Positions 16,667 to 25,760 of a stretch of DNA of 64,000 bases are shown here, piece by piece. The position numbers and the translations under genes are program-made. Origin of the DNA: Planctomonas deserti (lineage in GTDB: Bacteria; Actinomycetota; Actinomycetes; Actinomycetales; Microbacteriaceae); NCBI RefSeq assembly GCF_003067705.1, contig NZ_QANL01000004.1, forward strand, positions 452,121 through 516,120. Direction: 5' to 3'. Every line of letters begins with the position of its first letter. Position 1 is the stretch's first letter. The notes below the pieces were generated by a model, which was given only the letters and a program-made list of their open reading frames with translations, did not search any database and was not told the DNA's origin.

Positions 16667-17634
16667 TGGAACTGCGTCCCGGACTGCACCGCATCCAGGC
16701 CCCGCTCGGCGAGCGCTTCATCGCCATGTACCTGCTCGAGGGGCCGGAGGGCGCGCTGCTGTTCGACACCGGCGTCGCGGAGAGCGTGACGGGCACCCTC
16801 CTGCCCTACCTCTCGAGCATCGGCTTCGACCTCGCGCGGCTCCGCTGGGCGGTGAGCTCGCACTGCGACTTCGACCACACGGGCGGCAACGCCGCTCTCC
16901 TGGCCGCCGCGCCGCACGTCGAGCTGCTGGCGGGCGAGCAGGACGTGCCGCTCGCCGAGGACCTCGACGTGCTCATCGACCTGCGCTACGGGGAGTTCCG
17001 CGACCAGGACGGGTTCGACGACCCGCCCGAGACGACCGCGTACATCCGCGAGGCCGCCCAGGTCGCCCCCATCGCCCGGGCGCTGCGCGGCGGTGAGGAG
17101 TTCAACCTCGGTGACCGCGTGATCCGCGTGCTGCACGCGCCGGGCCACAGCGACGGGCACCTCGCGCTGTGGGACGCCGACCGCTCCGCCCTCCTCATCG
17201 CCGACGCGACGCTGGGCGAGACAGTGCCGACCGCCGACGGCGCCCCGGCCTTCCCGCCCACCTACCGCGACACGGATCCGTACCTCGCGAGCATCGAGGC
17301 CTTCCGGGCGCTCGACCCCGAGCTGCTGCTCACGGCCCACTATCCCGTCTACGAGGGCGCCGGGGTGACCGAATTCCTCGACGCGTCCGCCGCGTACACG
17401 GATCGCCTCGACGCGGCCATCAGCGCGACCCTGCGGGAGTCCGGCACGGCACTCACGAGCCTCGACCTCATCCGCCGGATCGCGCCCGAGGTCGGCTCCT
17501 GGTCCCCCGCGGCTGCCGACTACCTCATCTTCCCCGTCACCGGGAACCTGGAACGGCTGACCGCCCGGGGCCTCGTCACCATGGCGGATGCGAGCGACGG
17601 CGCGCACCGCACCTGGACCTGGAGCGCCGCGTGA
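16666..17634 (+). CDS. MBL-fold metallo-hydrolase with HxDxDH motif
   Basis: 322-residue metallo-beta-lactamase fold protein. The usual HxHxDH zinc motif reads H66-C-D68-F-D70-H71, so the second His is Asp; APGHSDGHLALW supplies the third-strand His and LLTAHYPVYEG the last one. After about residue 230 there is a helical C-terminal domain resembling a winged helix, as in some MBL thioesterase-like or lactonase-like proteins. The start shares one base with the upstream stop. It may hydrolyse a lactone or an acyl-CoA made in this pathway (inference). Confidence 0.82.
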   Translation: MELRPGLHRIQAPLGERFIAMYLLEGPEGALLFDTGVAESVTGTLLPYLSSIGFDLARLRWAVSSHCDFDHTGGNAALLAAAPHVELLAGEQDVPLAEDLDVLIDLRYGEFRDQDGFDDPPETTAYIREAAQVAPIARALRGGEEFNLGDRVIRVLHAPGHSDGHLALWDADRSALLIADATLGETVPTADGAPAFPPTYRDTDPYLASIEAFRALDPELLLTAHYPVYEGAGVTEFLDASAAYTDRLDAAISATLRESGTALTSLDLIRRIAPEVGSWSPAAADYLIFPVTGNLERLTARGLVTMADASDGAHRTWTWSAA

Positions 17635-18689
17635 GCCGCGTCCGCGTCGGCGCCGTGGGCGCCGGCTGGTGGGCGACGAGCAACCACTTCCCACTGCTCG
17701 CCGAGCGCGAGGACGTCGAGCTCGTCGGCGTGTGCGGGCTCGGCCCCGACCTCGGCGCCGTCCGCGACCGGTTCGGCTTCGGCTTCGCCACGGAACGGGT
17801 CGACGAGCTGCTGGACGCCGGGATCGACGCCGTCGTCGTCTCCACCCCGCACGACCTGCACTTCGACGTCGCCGCCGCCGCCCTCGACCGCGGCCTGCAC
17901 GTGCTCTGCGAGAAGCCCATGACGCTCCGCGGCGACCAGGCCTGGGACCTCGTCGAGCGCCGCGAGCGCGCGGGCACCCACCTGCTCGTGCCCTACGGCT
18001 GGAACTACAAGCCGTTCACCGTCGCGGCGAAGCAGCTGCTCGACGCCGGCGAGGTCGGGCAGATCCAGTACGCGCTCTGCCACATGGCCTCCCCCACCCG
18101 TGGCCTGTTCGGCGGGGACCCGTCGCACATGCTCGAGCGCTGGGACTCCTCGACCGCGACCGCCCCCCAGGCGAGCACCTGGTCCGCGCCGGAGCACGGC
18201 GGCGGGTACGCGCACGGCCAGGTGACGCACTCCTCCGCGCTGTTCTTCTGGCTGACCGGGCTGCGCGCGGCGACGGTCGCCGGCCGGGTCGCCAACGCGG
18301 GGTCGGCCGTCGACCTCTTCGACGCGGCCGTCGTGCGCTTCGACTCCGGCGCCCTCGGCACGCTCTCCGGCGCGGCGACGCTCGCCGACGGCGACAAGTA
18401 CCAGGTCGACATCCGCATCTTCGGCAGCGAGGGCGTGCTGATGCTCGACGTCGAGCGTGAGCGCGTGACGCTCAGCCGCTATGACGGCAGGCGGCACGAG
18501 GTGCCCATCGCGCCGGACGAGGGCGAGTACGAGTGCCTCGTCCCGCCCGCGCGCTTCATCGACCTGATCACGGGCGCGAGCACCGAGAACAACAGCACGG
18601 CGGAGGTGGCCGCGCGTTCCGTCGAGCTCATCGAGGCGCTGCTCGCGTCATCCGCCGCACACGGGAAAGAGGTACGGGTCCATGACTGA
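17631..18689 (+). CDS. Gfo/Idh/MocA family oxidoreductase
   Basis: 352-residue NAD(P)-dependent dehydrogenase. VGAVGAGWWAT near residues 6-16 binds the dinucleotide, EKP is at 94-96 with Lys95 as the expected catalytic base contact, and the C-terminal domain has HGGGYAHGQVTHSSALFFW. GTG start overlaps the preceding stop (GTGA). It is a different subfamily from the one at 1291. It probably oxidises or epimerises a sugar or sugar acid in the operon's pathway; the step is not identifiable from sequence. Confidence 0.85.
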   Translation: MSRVRVGAVGAGWWATSNHFPLLAEREDVELVGVCGLGPDLGAVRDRFGFGFATERVDELLDAGIDAVVVSTPHDLHFDVAAAALDRGLHVLCEKPMTLRGDQAWDLVERRERAGTHLLVPYGWNYKPFTVAAKQLLDAGEVGQIQYALCHMASPTRGLFGGDPSHMLERWDSSTATAPQASTWSAPEHGGGYAHGQVTHSSALFFWLTGLRAATVAGRVANAGSAVDLFDAAVVRFDSGALGTLSGAATLADGDKYQVDIRIFGSEGVLMLDVERERVTLSRYDGRRHEVPIAPDEGEYECLVPPARFIDLITGASTENNSTAEVAARSVELIEALLASSAAHGKEVRVHD

Positions 18690-19920
18690 GGCGGAAGCGG
18701 AGACGGAAACGCACGCGGAGACGGGAACGCCGCGCGGGGTCCTCAGCGGCTACCGGGTCGTGGACTGCTCCATCGCCATGGCGGGGCCCTTCGCGGCCCA
18801 GCGGCTCGGCGACCTGGGCGCCGACGTGATCAAGGTCGAGCCGACGGCGGGCGAGTGGCAGCGCTTCGCCGCCGCGGGCGGGGCGGCGGGGAACCGGATC
18901 AACGTGTCCTTCCTCTCCCTCAACCGCAACAAGCGGTCGCTCGCCGTCGACCTCAAGTCGGAGGACGGCGCCGCCGTCGTGCGCGACCTGATCGCGAGCG
19001 CTGACGTCTTCCTGCAGAACTACCGGCCGGGCGTCGCGGGACGGCTCGGGCTGGACTACGAGTCGCTGCGGGCGATCAACCCCTCCCTCGTCTACGTCTC
19101 CATCTCCGGGTACGGCGAGTCCGGGCCCTACAAGGACCGCCCGGGCCAGGACCTGCTGCTGCAGGCCATGTCCGGCGCGATGCTGTCCGCCGGCCGGAAG
19201 GGCGAGCCGCCGACACCCGCCGGGCAGTACCTCGCGGACGCGGTCACCGCGTCCACGGCGTTCGAGGCCGTGCTCGCCGCCCTGCTGCACCGCGAGCGCA
19301 CCGGCGAGGGCCAGATCGTCACCGTCAACATGCTCGACGCCCTGACCACGCTGCAGATGCAGGAGCTCTCGGTCTTCACCGTCGGCGGGGTGCCGCAGGA
19401 GCGCGGGGAGCAGCCGAACGCCCACGTCTACATCCGCGCGCCCTACGGGGTCTTCGCCACCAGCGACGGCTACCTCGCGCTCGGCTTCGCCGACCTCGAG
19501 ACGCTCGGCCGCATCATCGGCGAGCCGTCGTTCGCGGGGATGGTGCCGGAGGTCGAGGGCTGGACCCACCGCGACGAGCTGTACGCGAAGACCGAGGCGC
19601 GGCTGGCGACCAGGAGCACGGCCGAGTGGCTCGACGAGCTGCTCGCCGCGGGCATCTGGGCGGGGCCCGTGTACAGCTACCAGGACCTGGTGGACGACCC
19701 GCAGGTCGCGCACAACGGCACCTTCGTGGAGTACGACCACCCCACCGAGGGCCGGGTGAAGACGCCGGGCTTCCCCTACCGGTTCTCGAAGACCCCCGCG
19801 CGCATCGACCGCGGCGCACCCCTCGCCGGGGAGCACACGCGCGAGGTGCTCGCCGACCTCGGCGTGCCCGCCGAGCGCGTCGACGCCCTCCTCTCGTCCG
19901 GCGCCGTGGCCGAGTCGTGA
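18682..19920 (+). CDS. CaiB/BaiF family (class III) CoA-transferase
   Basis: 412 residues. The family N-terminus GYRVVDCSIAMAGPFAAQRLGDLGADVIKVEP is present at about 23-54, and the nucleophilic Asp of DRPGQDLLLQAMSG is residue 157. Length and knot-forming C-terminal region fit a complete enzyme that moves CoA between carboxylic acids. Start overlaps the upstream stop by 8 nt. A CoA-transferase is unexpected within a 2-keto-3-deoxy acid pathway, which normally needs no CoA thioester; together with the crotonase two genes on, it implies activation of an organic acid (inference). Confidence 0.9.
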   Translation: MTEAEAETETHAETGTPRGVLSGYRVVDCSIAMAGPFAAQRLGDLGADVIKVEPTAGEWQRFAAAGGAAGNRINVSFLSLNRNKRSLAVDLKSEDGAAVVRDLIASADVFLQNYRPGVAGRLGLDYESLRAINPSLVYVSISGYGESGPYKDRPGQDLLLQAMSGAMLSAGRKGEPPTPAGQYLADAVTASTAFEAVLAALLHRERTGEGQIVTVNMLDALTTLQMQELSVFTVGGVPQERGEQPNAHVYIRAPYGVFATSDGYLALGFADLETLGRIIGEPSFAGMVPEVEGWTHRDELYAKTEARLATRSTAEWLDELLAAGIWAGPVYSYQDLVDDPQVAHNGTFVEYDHPTEGRVKTPGFPYRFSKTPARIDRGAPLAGEHTREVLADLGVPAERVDALLSSGAVAES

Positions 19921-21092
19921 CGGCCTTCACCGGGCTGACCTGGGATCACCCCCGCGGCCGGGACGCGTTGGAGGCGGCCGCAGCCGAGTTCTCCCGCTCG
20001 GGCCCGGACACCCTGCACTGGGACGTGCAGCCGCTCGAGGGCTTCGAGTCCAGCCCCATCGAGCAGCTCGCGGCCTCGTACGACCTGCTCGTGCTCGACC
20101 ACCCGCACCTCGGCGACGCCCTCGCCGCCGACTGCCTCGTCCCCCTCGACGAGCTCTTCCCGCCCGAGGAGCTGACCGCGTGGGCGGACGGCGCGGTAGG
20201 CCCGAGCGCGGAGTCCTACCTGCTCGACGGCCGCCGATGGGCGCTCCCGCTCGACGCCGCCACCCAGGTCGCCGCGCGCCGGGCCGACCTCGTGCCGGAT
20301 GCGCCCGCCGACTGGGACGACGCGCTGCGGCTCGCCCGCGGCGGGCTGGTCGCGCCGAGCCTCGCCGGCCCGCACGCGTTCCTCAGCCTGTGCTCCATCG
20401 CCGTCTCGCTCGGCGCCGATCCCGGCGCTACCGCCGATCCTGGCCCCGCTACCGACGCGGACGCCTTCCTGCCGGGGGACGTCGGAGCCCGGGCCCTCGA
20501 CATCCTCGCCGCCCTGGCCGCCGCCGCGCCCGCGGGCACCGCGGAGCTCAACCCCATCGGCCTGCTCGAGCGGATGACCTCGGGGGACGACCTCGGCTAC
20601 GTCCCGCTGGTCTACGGGTACGTCACCTACTCCGCACCCGCGCTCGAGCGCCGGGTCACCTTTGGCGCTCCCCCGGCCGCCGCGCGCGCCGGCTCCACCA
20701 TCGGCGGCACGGGCATCGCCGTGTCCCGGCGGGCCGAGCCCACCCCCGCGCTGCTCGACCACCTCCGCTGGCTGCTGTCGCCCGAGGCGCAGGCCGGGTT
20801 CCTGCCCGCGCACCGGGGTCAGCCGAGCGCGCGCTCGGCCTGGCTCGACCCGCGGGTCGATGCGGAGGCCGGCGGGTTCTACGGCGGCACCCTCGCGACG
20901 ATCGAACGCGCCTGGGTGCGCCCCCGCTTCGCGGGCTACGTGCCGTTCCAGTCGGCGGCCTCGGCCATCGTGCGGGACGGCGTGCTCGGCGGGACCACCC
21001 CGGCGGAGACTCTCGACCGCCTCGGCTCCGCACACCGGCGCGCCAGGGCAGCCGGCTCAGCGCTCACCCCGTCCGCAGGGAGGACAGCATGA
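19917..21092 (+). CDS. Solute-binding-protein-like protein lacking a signal peptide
   Basis: 391 residues, starting VTAFTGLTWDHPRGRDALEA from a GTG that overlaps the CoA-transferase stop (GTGA). The fold resembles extracellular sugar-binding proteins of CUT1 ABC systems: an N-terminal lobe with DLLVLDHPHLG, a cleft region ALPLDAATQV, and a C-terminal HLRWLLSPEAQAGFLPAHRGQP motif typical of such proteins. There is no N-terminal hydrophobic stretch or lipobox, so it should stay in the cytoplasm. No permease is adjacent. It may have become a ligand-binding partner or subunit for the flanking CoA-transferase and crotonase (inference). Confidence 0.7.
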   Translation: MTAFTGLTWDHPRGRDALEAAAAEFSRSGPDTLHWDVQPLEGFESSPIEQLAASYDLLVLDHPHLGDALAADCLVPLDELFPPEELTAWADGAVGPSAESYLLDGRRWALPLDAATQVAARRADLVPDAPADWDDALRLARGGLVAPSLAGPHAFLSLCSIAVSLGADPGATADPGPATDADAFLPGDVGARALDILAALAAAAPAGTAELNPIGLLERMTSGDDLGYVPLVYGYVTYSAPALERRVTFGAPPAAARAGSTIGGTGIAVSRRAEPTPALLDHLRWLLSPEAQAGFLPAHRGQPSARSAWLDPRVDAEAGGFYGGTLATIERAWVRPRFAGYVPFQSAASAIVRDGVLGGTTPAETLDRLGSAHRRARAAGSALTPSAGRTA

Positions 21093-21874
21093 CGTTCGAT
21101 CCCGGAACGCCGAACATCGAGGTCGAGGTCGACGGGGCCGTCGCCGTCGTGACGATCGCCCGCCCCGAGAAGCTGAACTCCGTCACCCCCGAGATGTCCG
21201 CGGCGCTCGAGCGCGTCGCCGCCTGGGCGAACGACGCGGACGACATCCGGGTCGTCGTGCTGACCGGCAAGGGCGAGCGCGCCTTCTGCGCGGGCTCCGA
21301 CATCCGCACCCTCGACACGTACGCCACCCCCTGGGACTTCCGGAACCGCCGCGACTACTGCGACGCCCTGCGCGACCTCCGGAAGCCCGTCATCGCGGCC
21401 GTCAACGGCTACGCGTTCGGCGGCGGGCTGGAGACGGCGCTCACCTGCGACATCCGTATCGCGTCGGCCACCGCCTCCTTCGCCGCCCCCGAGATCAAGC
21501 TCGGCTGGATCGGCGGCGGCGGGATGTCCGCACTGCTCGCGAACTCCGTCGGCGCGAGCAACGCGGCGCTCATGCTGATGACGGGCGACCCCGTCGACGC
21601 GGACCGCGCGCTCGCCTGGGGCCTGGTGAGCGAGGTCGTCGAGCCGGCGCGCCTGCTGCCCCGGGCCCGCGAGCTCGCGGCCGTCATCGCGTCGCGGCCG
21701 CCCATCGCCGCGGAGACCGCGAAGGCGAACCTCACCGCGGCGTTCAACCTCCCGCTCGCGCAGGCCGTCGCCTACGAGCGCGAGCTGCAGGGCATCACCT
21801 TTGCGACCGACGACGCGGCAGAGGGCCGCGCCGCCTTCGCCGAGAAACGACCCGGCGTCTTCCGCCGGAGCTGA
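21089..21874 (+). CDS. Enoyl-CoA hydratase/isomerase (crotonase) family protein
   Basis: 261 residues. CoA-binding and oxyanion-hole segments FCAGSDIRTLD and GYAFGGGLETALTCDIRIA are intact. The position of the first catalytic Glu of enoyl-CoA hydratase is kept (APEIKLG), but the second (Glu164 in rat) appears replaced (SNAALMLMTGDPVDA), so isomerase, hydrolase or lyase activity is possible. GGGAGGA precedes the ATG, which overlaps the upstream stop by 4 nt. It is expected to act on the CoA ester formed by the CoA-transferase. Confidence 0.87.
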   Translation: MTFDPGTPNIEVEVDGAVAVVTIARPEKLNSVTPEMSAALERVAAWANDADDIRVVVLTGKGERAFCAGSDIRTLDTYATPWDFRNRRDYCDALRDLRKPVIAAVNGYAFGGGLETALTCDIRIASATASFAAPEIKLGWIGGGGMSALLANSVGASNAALMLMTGDPVDADRALAWGLVSEVVEPARLLPRARELAAVIASRPPIAAETAKANLTAAFNLPLAQAVAYERELQGITFATDDAAEGRAAFAEKRPGVFRRS

Positions 21875-21886
21875 CAAGGAGTGCAC

Positions 21887-23080
21887 ATGAGCGAGTGGAC
21901 AGGACGGGCCGCGGACGCGCTGCCCGCGGATGCGGAGCGGGCGACCCTCGTCGGACGCGCGTGGGACGCCGAGGCCGGCGGGCCCGTCGTCGTGGTCGTG
22001 CGGGACGGCGCGGTCCTCGACCTCAGCGCGTCCTTCCCCCTGATGCGCGACCTCACCGAGGCCGACGACCCCGAGGCGGCGGCGGCCGCGGCATCGGGTC
22101 CCGTGCTCGGCACCGTGGACGAGCTGCTGGCGAACACCCCGGCGGACGTCCGCGACGCCAGCCGGCCGTGGCTGCTCTCCCCCATCGACCTGCAGGTCGT
22201 GAAGGCGGCGGGCGTCACCTTCCCGGTCTCCATGCTCGAGCGGATCATCGAGGAGAAGGCCAGGGGCGAGGCGGAGTCCGCCGACGCCATCCGCCGTGAG
22301 GTGCTGGGCGCGCTCGGCAGCGACCTCCGCGACCTCGTGCCGGGCTCGCCGGAGGCGGGACGCCTGAAGACCGTGCTCGTCGAGCGGGGCCTGTGGAGCC
22401 AGTACCTCGAGGTGGGCATCGGCCCGGACGCCGAGATCTTCACGAAGGCGCCGGTGATGGCGACGGTCGGCACCGGCGTTGACGTCGGCGTGCGCTCGGA
22501 CTCGGAGTGGAACAACCCCGAGCCGGAGGTCGTGCTCGTCGTCGCCTCGACCGGGCGCATCGTGGGCGCGACCCTCGGCAACGACGTGAACCTCCGCGAC
22601 ATCGAGGGCCGCTCGGCCCTATTGCTCGGCCAGGCGAAGGACAACAACGCGTCGGCGGCGATCGGGCCGTTCCTCCGGCTCTTCGACGACGGCTTCGGGC
22701 TGGACGAGCTGCGCCGCGAGACCGTGACCCTCCGCGTCGACGGCGCGGACGGCTTCGTGCTCGAGGCGACCTCTCCGCTGGCCGAGATCAGCCGCGATCC
22801 TGCCGACCTCGCGGCGCAGGCGCTCGGCGCGATGCACCAGTACCCCGACGGCCTTGTGCTGTATCTCGGTACGATGTTCGCACCGAACGACGACCGGGAC
22901 GTGCCCGGGCACGGCTTCACCCACCACGTCGACGACATCGTCCGCATTGCGTCCCCGTCGCTCGGCGCCCTCACCAACCGGGTGCGCCGCACGGAGGACG
23001 TCGAGCCGTGGACGTTCGGAATCCACGCCCTTATCGCGAGCCTCGCGGCCCGCGGCCTTCTCCAGGGAGTTCCCGCATGA
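21887..23080 (+). CDS. FAH-family 2-keto-3-deoxy sugar-acid dehydratase
   Basis: 397-residue fumarylacetoacetase-fold protein. Metal-binding EPE (NPEPEVVLVV) and the stretch GNDVNLRDIEGRS followed by LLGQAKDNNASAAIGPF resemble 2-keto-3-deoxy-pentonate dehydratases (KdaD/AraD group in the FAH superfamily). Together with the next gene it would convert 2-keto-3-deoxy-pentonate to alpha-ketoglutarate semialdehyde and then alpha-ketoglutarate. ATG at 21887 has AAGGAG five nt upstream. A 2,4-diketo acid hydrolase role is an alternative for FAH proteins, but the neighbour favours dehydration. Confidence 0.8.
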   Translation: MSEWTGRAADALPADAERATLVGRAWDAEAGGPVVVVVRDGAVLDLSASFPLMRDLTEADDPEAAAAAASGPVLGTVDELLANTPADVRDASRPWLLSPIDLQVVKAAGVTFPVSMLERIIEEKARGEAESADAIRREVLGALGSDLRDLVPGSPEAGRLKTVLVERGLWSQYLEVGIGPDAEIFTKAPVMATVGTGVDVGVRSDSEWNNPEPEVVLVVASTGRIVGATLGNDVNLRDIEGRSALLLGQAKDNNASAAIGPFLRLFDDGFGLDELRRETVTLRVDGADGFVLEATSPLAEISRDPADLAAQALGAMHQYPDGLVLYLGTMFAPNDDRDVPGHGFTHHVDDIVRIASPSLGALTNRVRRTEDVEPWTFGIHALIASLAARGLLQGVPA

Positions 23081-24606
23081 CCAACGCCACCCTCCCCTCC
23101 ACGGATCCGCGCTCCGGCGTGACCCGCAGCACGGGCATCGAGCCCACGAGCGACGCCGCGGTCGCCGAGCTGACCGCGGCCGCGGATGCGGCTTTCGCGG
23201 CGCTCCGCGACCGCCCCCGCTCCTGGCGCGCGGGACTCCTGCGCGCCCTCGCCGACGGGCTCGAGGAACGCCGCGCGGACCTCGTCGCCACGGCGGAGGC
23301 CGAGACCGGCCTCGCGGCGACCCCGCGGCTCGACGGCGAGCTCACCCGGAGCGCCTTCCAGCTGCGGCTCTTCGCGGACGCCGTCGAGGAGGGCGGCTAC
23401 CTCGAGGCCACGATCGACCACGCCGGGGACACCCCGATGGGCCCGGGTCCCGACATCCGCCGCATGCTCATCCCCATCGGCCCGGTCGCCGTCTTCGGCG
23501 CGAGCAACTTCCCGTTCGCGTTCTCGGTCGCCGGCGGCGACACCGCCTCGGCGCTCGCGGCGGGCAACCCCGTCATCGCGAAGGCGCACGGATCCCACCC
23601 GCTGACCTCGCGCGCGTCGTTCGAGGCGCTCAAGGACGCGGCGGACGCGTACGGCGCCCCCGAGGGCACGATCGGCATCGTCTACGGGCAGCGCGCCGGG
23701 GCGACCCTGGTCGCGGACCCCCGCGTCTCGGCCGTCGGCTTCACCGGGTCGCTCGCAACGGGCAAGATCCTGCTGGAGATCATCGAGGGACGCGACCGGC
23801 CGATCCCCTTCTACGGCGAGCTCTCGAGCCTCAACCCGCTCATCGTCACGGCCGCCGCGGCCGCCGCCCGGGGCGGCGCCATCGCCGACGGACTGTTCAC
23901 CTCGTTCACCGCGTCCGCCGGGCAGCTCTGCACCAAGCCCGGCATCGCGTTCCTGCCGCGCGGGGCTGAGGCGGACGACCTCGTCGCCGCGATCGTGTCC
24001 CGGGCCGAGGAGGCGGCCGCCCAGCCGCTGCTGAACTCCCGCATCCACGAGGCCTTCGACGAGATCACGGGCCGCCTCGTCTCCGACGGCCGGGCGCGCC
24101 GGCTCGTGTCGTCGCGCCACGGCGACGACGGCTTCACCGTCACGCCCGGCGTCCTCGAGATCGACGCCCGGGACATGACGGGCTCGGTGACCGAGGAGGC
24201 GTTCGGGCCGCTCATCGTCCTCGCCCGCTACGACGACCTCGGTGACGTGCGCACGGGTCTCGCCGCCGTGCCGGACTCGCTGACCGCGACCATCCACGCC
24301 GAGGAGTCCGACCTCGCCGACATCGCCCCGCTGGCGGCCGACCTCCGGGAGCTCGTCGGCCGGCTCGTCTTCAACGGGTACCCCACCGGCGTGCGGGTCT
24401 CCTGGGGCCAGCACCACGGCGGACCGTGGCCGGCCACGAACTCGGCGCACACCTCGGTGGGCGTCACGGCGATGCGCCGCTTCCTCCGCCCGATCGCCTG
24501 GCAGAGCGCCCCCGAGGCGCTGCTGCCCGAGGAGCTGCGCGACGGCTACGCCGGGGTTCCCCGCCGTGTCGACGGCGAGCTGCGGCTGGCGGGGTCGCCG
24601 CGATGA
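23077..24606 (+). CDS. Alpha-ketoglutarate semialdehyde dehydrogenase
   Basis: 509-residue aldehyde dehydrogenase. The subgroup-specific RRMLIPIGPVAVFGASNFPF, ALAAGNPVIAKAHGSHPLTS and FYGELSSLNP segments are those of bacterial alpha-ketoglutarate semialdehyde dehydrogenases. The general base is Glu248 and the nucleophile Cys285 (GQLCTKPG). NAD(P)+-dependent oxidation would yield alpha-ketoglutarate for the TCA cycle. Overlaps both neighbours by 4 nt. This is the strongest functional anchor for the operon. Confidence 0.9.
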   Translation: MTNATLPSTDPRSGVTRSTGIEPTSDAAVAELTAAADAAFAALRDRPRSWRAGLLRALADGLEERRADLVATAEAETGLAATPRLDGELTRSAFQLRLFADAVEEGGYLEATIDHAGDTPMGPGPDIRRMLIPIGPVAVFGASNFPFAFSVAGGDTASALAAGNPVIAKAHGSHPLTSRASFEALKDAADAYGAPEGTIGIVYGQRAGATLVADPRVSAVGFTGSLATGKILLEIIEGRDRPIPFYGELSSLNPLIVTAAAAAARGGAIADGLFTSFTASAGQLCTKPGIAFLPRGAEADDLVAAIVSRAEEAAAQPLLNSRIHEAFDEITGRLVSDGRARRLVSSRHGDDGFTVTPGVLEIDARDMTGSVTEEAFGPLIVLARYDDLGDVRTGLAAVPDSLTATIHAEESDLADIAPLAADLRELVGRLVFNGYPTGVRVSWGQHHGGPWPATNSAHTSVGVTAMRRFLRPIAWQSAPEALLPEELRDGYAGVPRRVDGELRLAGSPR

Positions 24607-25382
24607 GCCAGCCGGCCGCATCCGCCGCATCCTCGGCGTCGTCGGCCCGCTCCTTCCTCGGCGCCTCCGACGCCCGCACCCCGGCGGCCCGCCTGGGCGT
24701 CGCCGTGGTGCACGACCTCGTGAGCGCCATCGTGACGGGCGAGGTGCCGGCCGGGGAGTCGCTGCCCCCCGAGGGCACGCTCAGCGCCCACTTCGGCGTG
24801 AGCCGCACGGTGGTGCGCGAGTCGGTGAAGCGCATCGAGGAGAAGGGGCTGGTGACCGTCGTGCAGGGCCGCGGCACCCGCGTCGAGCCCGCGGACTCCT
24901 GGAACATGCTCGACCCCGTCGTGCTGGGCGCCCTCGTCGAGAACGACGACTCGCTCGGCGTGCTCGACGAGCTCGCCACGGTCCGCAGCGCGCTCGAGGG
25001 CTCGATGTCGGCGGACGCGGCGAGGCGGCGGAGCGACGCCGACGTCGCCGCGCTGCGCCACGCCCTCGACCACATGGCCGAGACGATCGCCGACGGCGAG
25101 GCGTACAGCCAGGCGGACGTCGACTTCCACTTCCTCGTCATGGCCTTCTCCGGCAACCGGCTCGCCGAGAACATCACCCGGGTGCTGTTCCAGCGCGCGC
25201 GGGAAAGCATCCGCTTCACGGGTGCCCCCACCGACGAGGCGTTCCGGGCGACGCTCGACGAGCACCGCCGCATCCTCGATGCCATCGAGGCCGGTGACGC
25301 GGCGGAGGCGGAGGCGGCCATGCGCGCCCACATCGTGGACGCGTGGCAGCGCCGGCGCCTGCCGAACGCGAAGCACGGCTGA
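24603..25382 (+). CDS. FadR-type GntR transcriptional regulator
   Basis: 259 residues: an Ala/Ser-rich tail (1-20), an N-terminal winged helix (about 28-95, with LSAHFGVSRTVVRESVKRIEEKG) and an all-helical FCD ligand domain with DVDFHFLVMAFSGN and later His residues that can bind a metal-coordinated organic acid. Last gene of the nine-gene operon, overlapping the dehydrogenase stop. Likely represses this operon and the convergent 27573-25422 operon through TGTGATGTA-type sites, with a sugar acid as inducer (inference). Confidence 0.9.
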   Translation: MSQPAASAASSASSARSFLGASDARTPAARLGVAVVHDLVSAIVTGEVPAGESLPPEGTLSAHFGVSRTVVRESVKRIEEKGLVTVVQGRGTRVEPADSWNMLDPVVLGALVENDDSLGVLDELATVRSALEGSMSADAARRRSDADVAALRHALDHMAETIADGEAYSQADVDFHFLVMAFSGNRLAENITRVLFQRARESIRFTGAPTDEAFRATLDEHRRILDAIEAGDAAEAEAAMRAHIVDAWQRRRLPNAKHG

Positions 25383-25421
25383 GGCACGGACCGCGGACGA
25401 GCTGCGGATAAGCGCCTGGCG

Positions 25422-25760
25422 TCAGTCCAGGTGCCACGCCTCCTCGAGCATCTCCCAGTTCGGCGCGTCCGAGCCGTCGGTGAACGGGAGCTGGCAGGGC
25501 CCGGTGCGCGCCCACCAGCGCTGCGTGGCCTCGTCCTCCGCCATCCGCGCCTGGTCGGCCTCGTAGTCCTCGCCCACGTACTCGAAGTAGCCGAAGATCA
25601 CGTCGCCGAGCACGAAGATCGTGAAGTTGCGGATGCCGCACGCCGTGATCGTCGCCTCCACCTGGGGCCACACGTCGCGGTGCAGCGCGAGGTACTCCTC
25701 GCGCAGCTCCGGGCGGAGACGGGCGGCCATGCCGTAGCGCACGGGCGCGACGCCGGTCAC
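25422..25760 (-). CDS. L-rhamnose mutarotase family protein (RhaM-like)
   Basis: 112-residue ferredoxin-like protein of the DUF718/RhaM family. Expected motifs are present: RYGMAARLRPELREEY, a His in ALHRDVWP, and the C-terminal ARTGPCQLPF and EEAWHLD. It equilibrates sugar anomers before oxidation; members act on L-rhamnose, L-fucose and related sugars. GTG start overlaps the lactonase stop (GTGA). Last gene of the dehydrogenase-lactonase-mutarotase unit; convergent with the GntR gene, 39 nt apart. Confidence 0.88.
   Translation of the reverse strand: MTGVAPVRYGMAARLRPELREEYLALHRDVWPQVEATITACGIRNFTIFVLGDVIFGYFEYVGEDYEADQARMAEDEATQRWWARTGPCQLPFTDGSDAPNWEMLEEAWHLD

Noticed and set aside
24603..25382. 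Two GntR genes (24603 and 38823) as one duplicated unit
   Set aside because: Only the family is shared; sequences and neighbouring operators differ.
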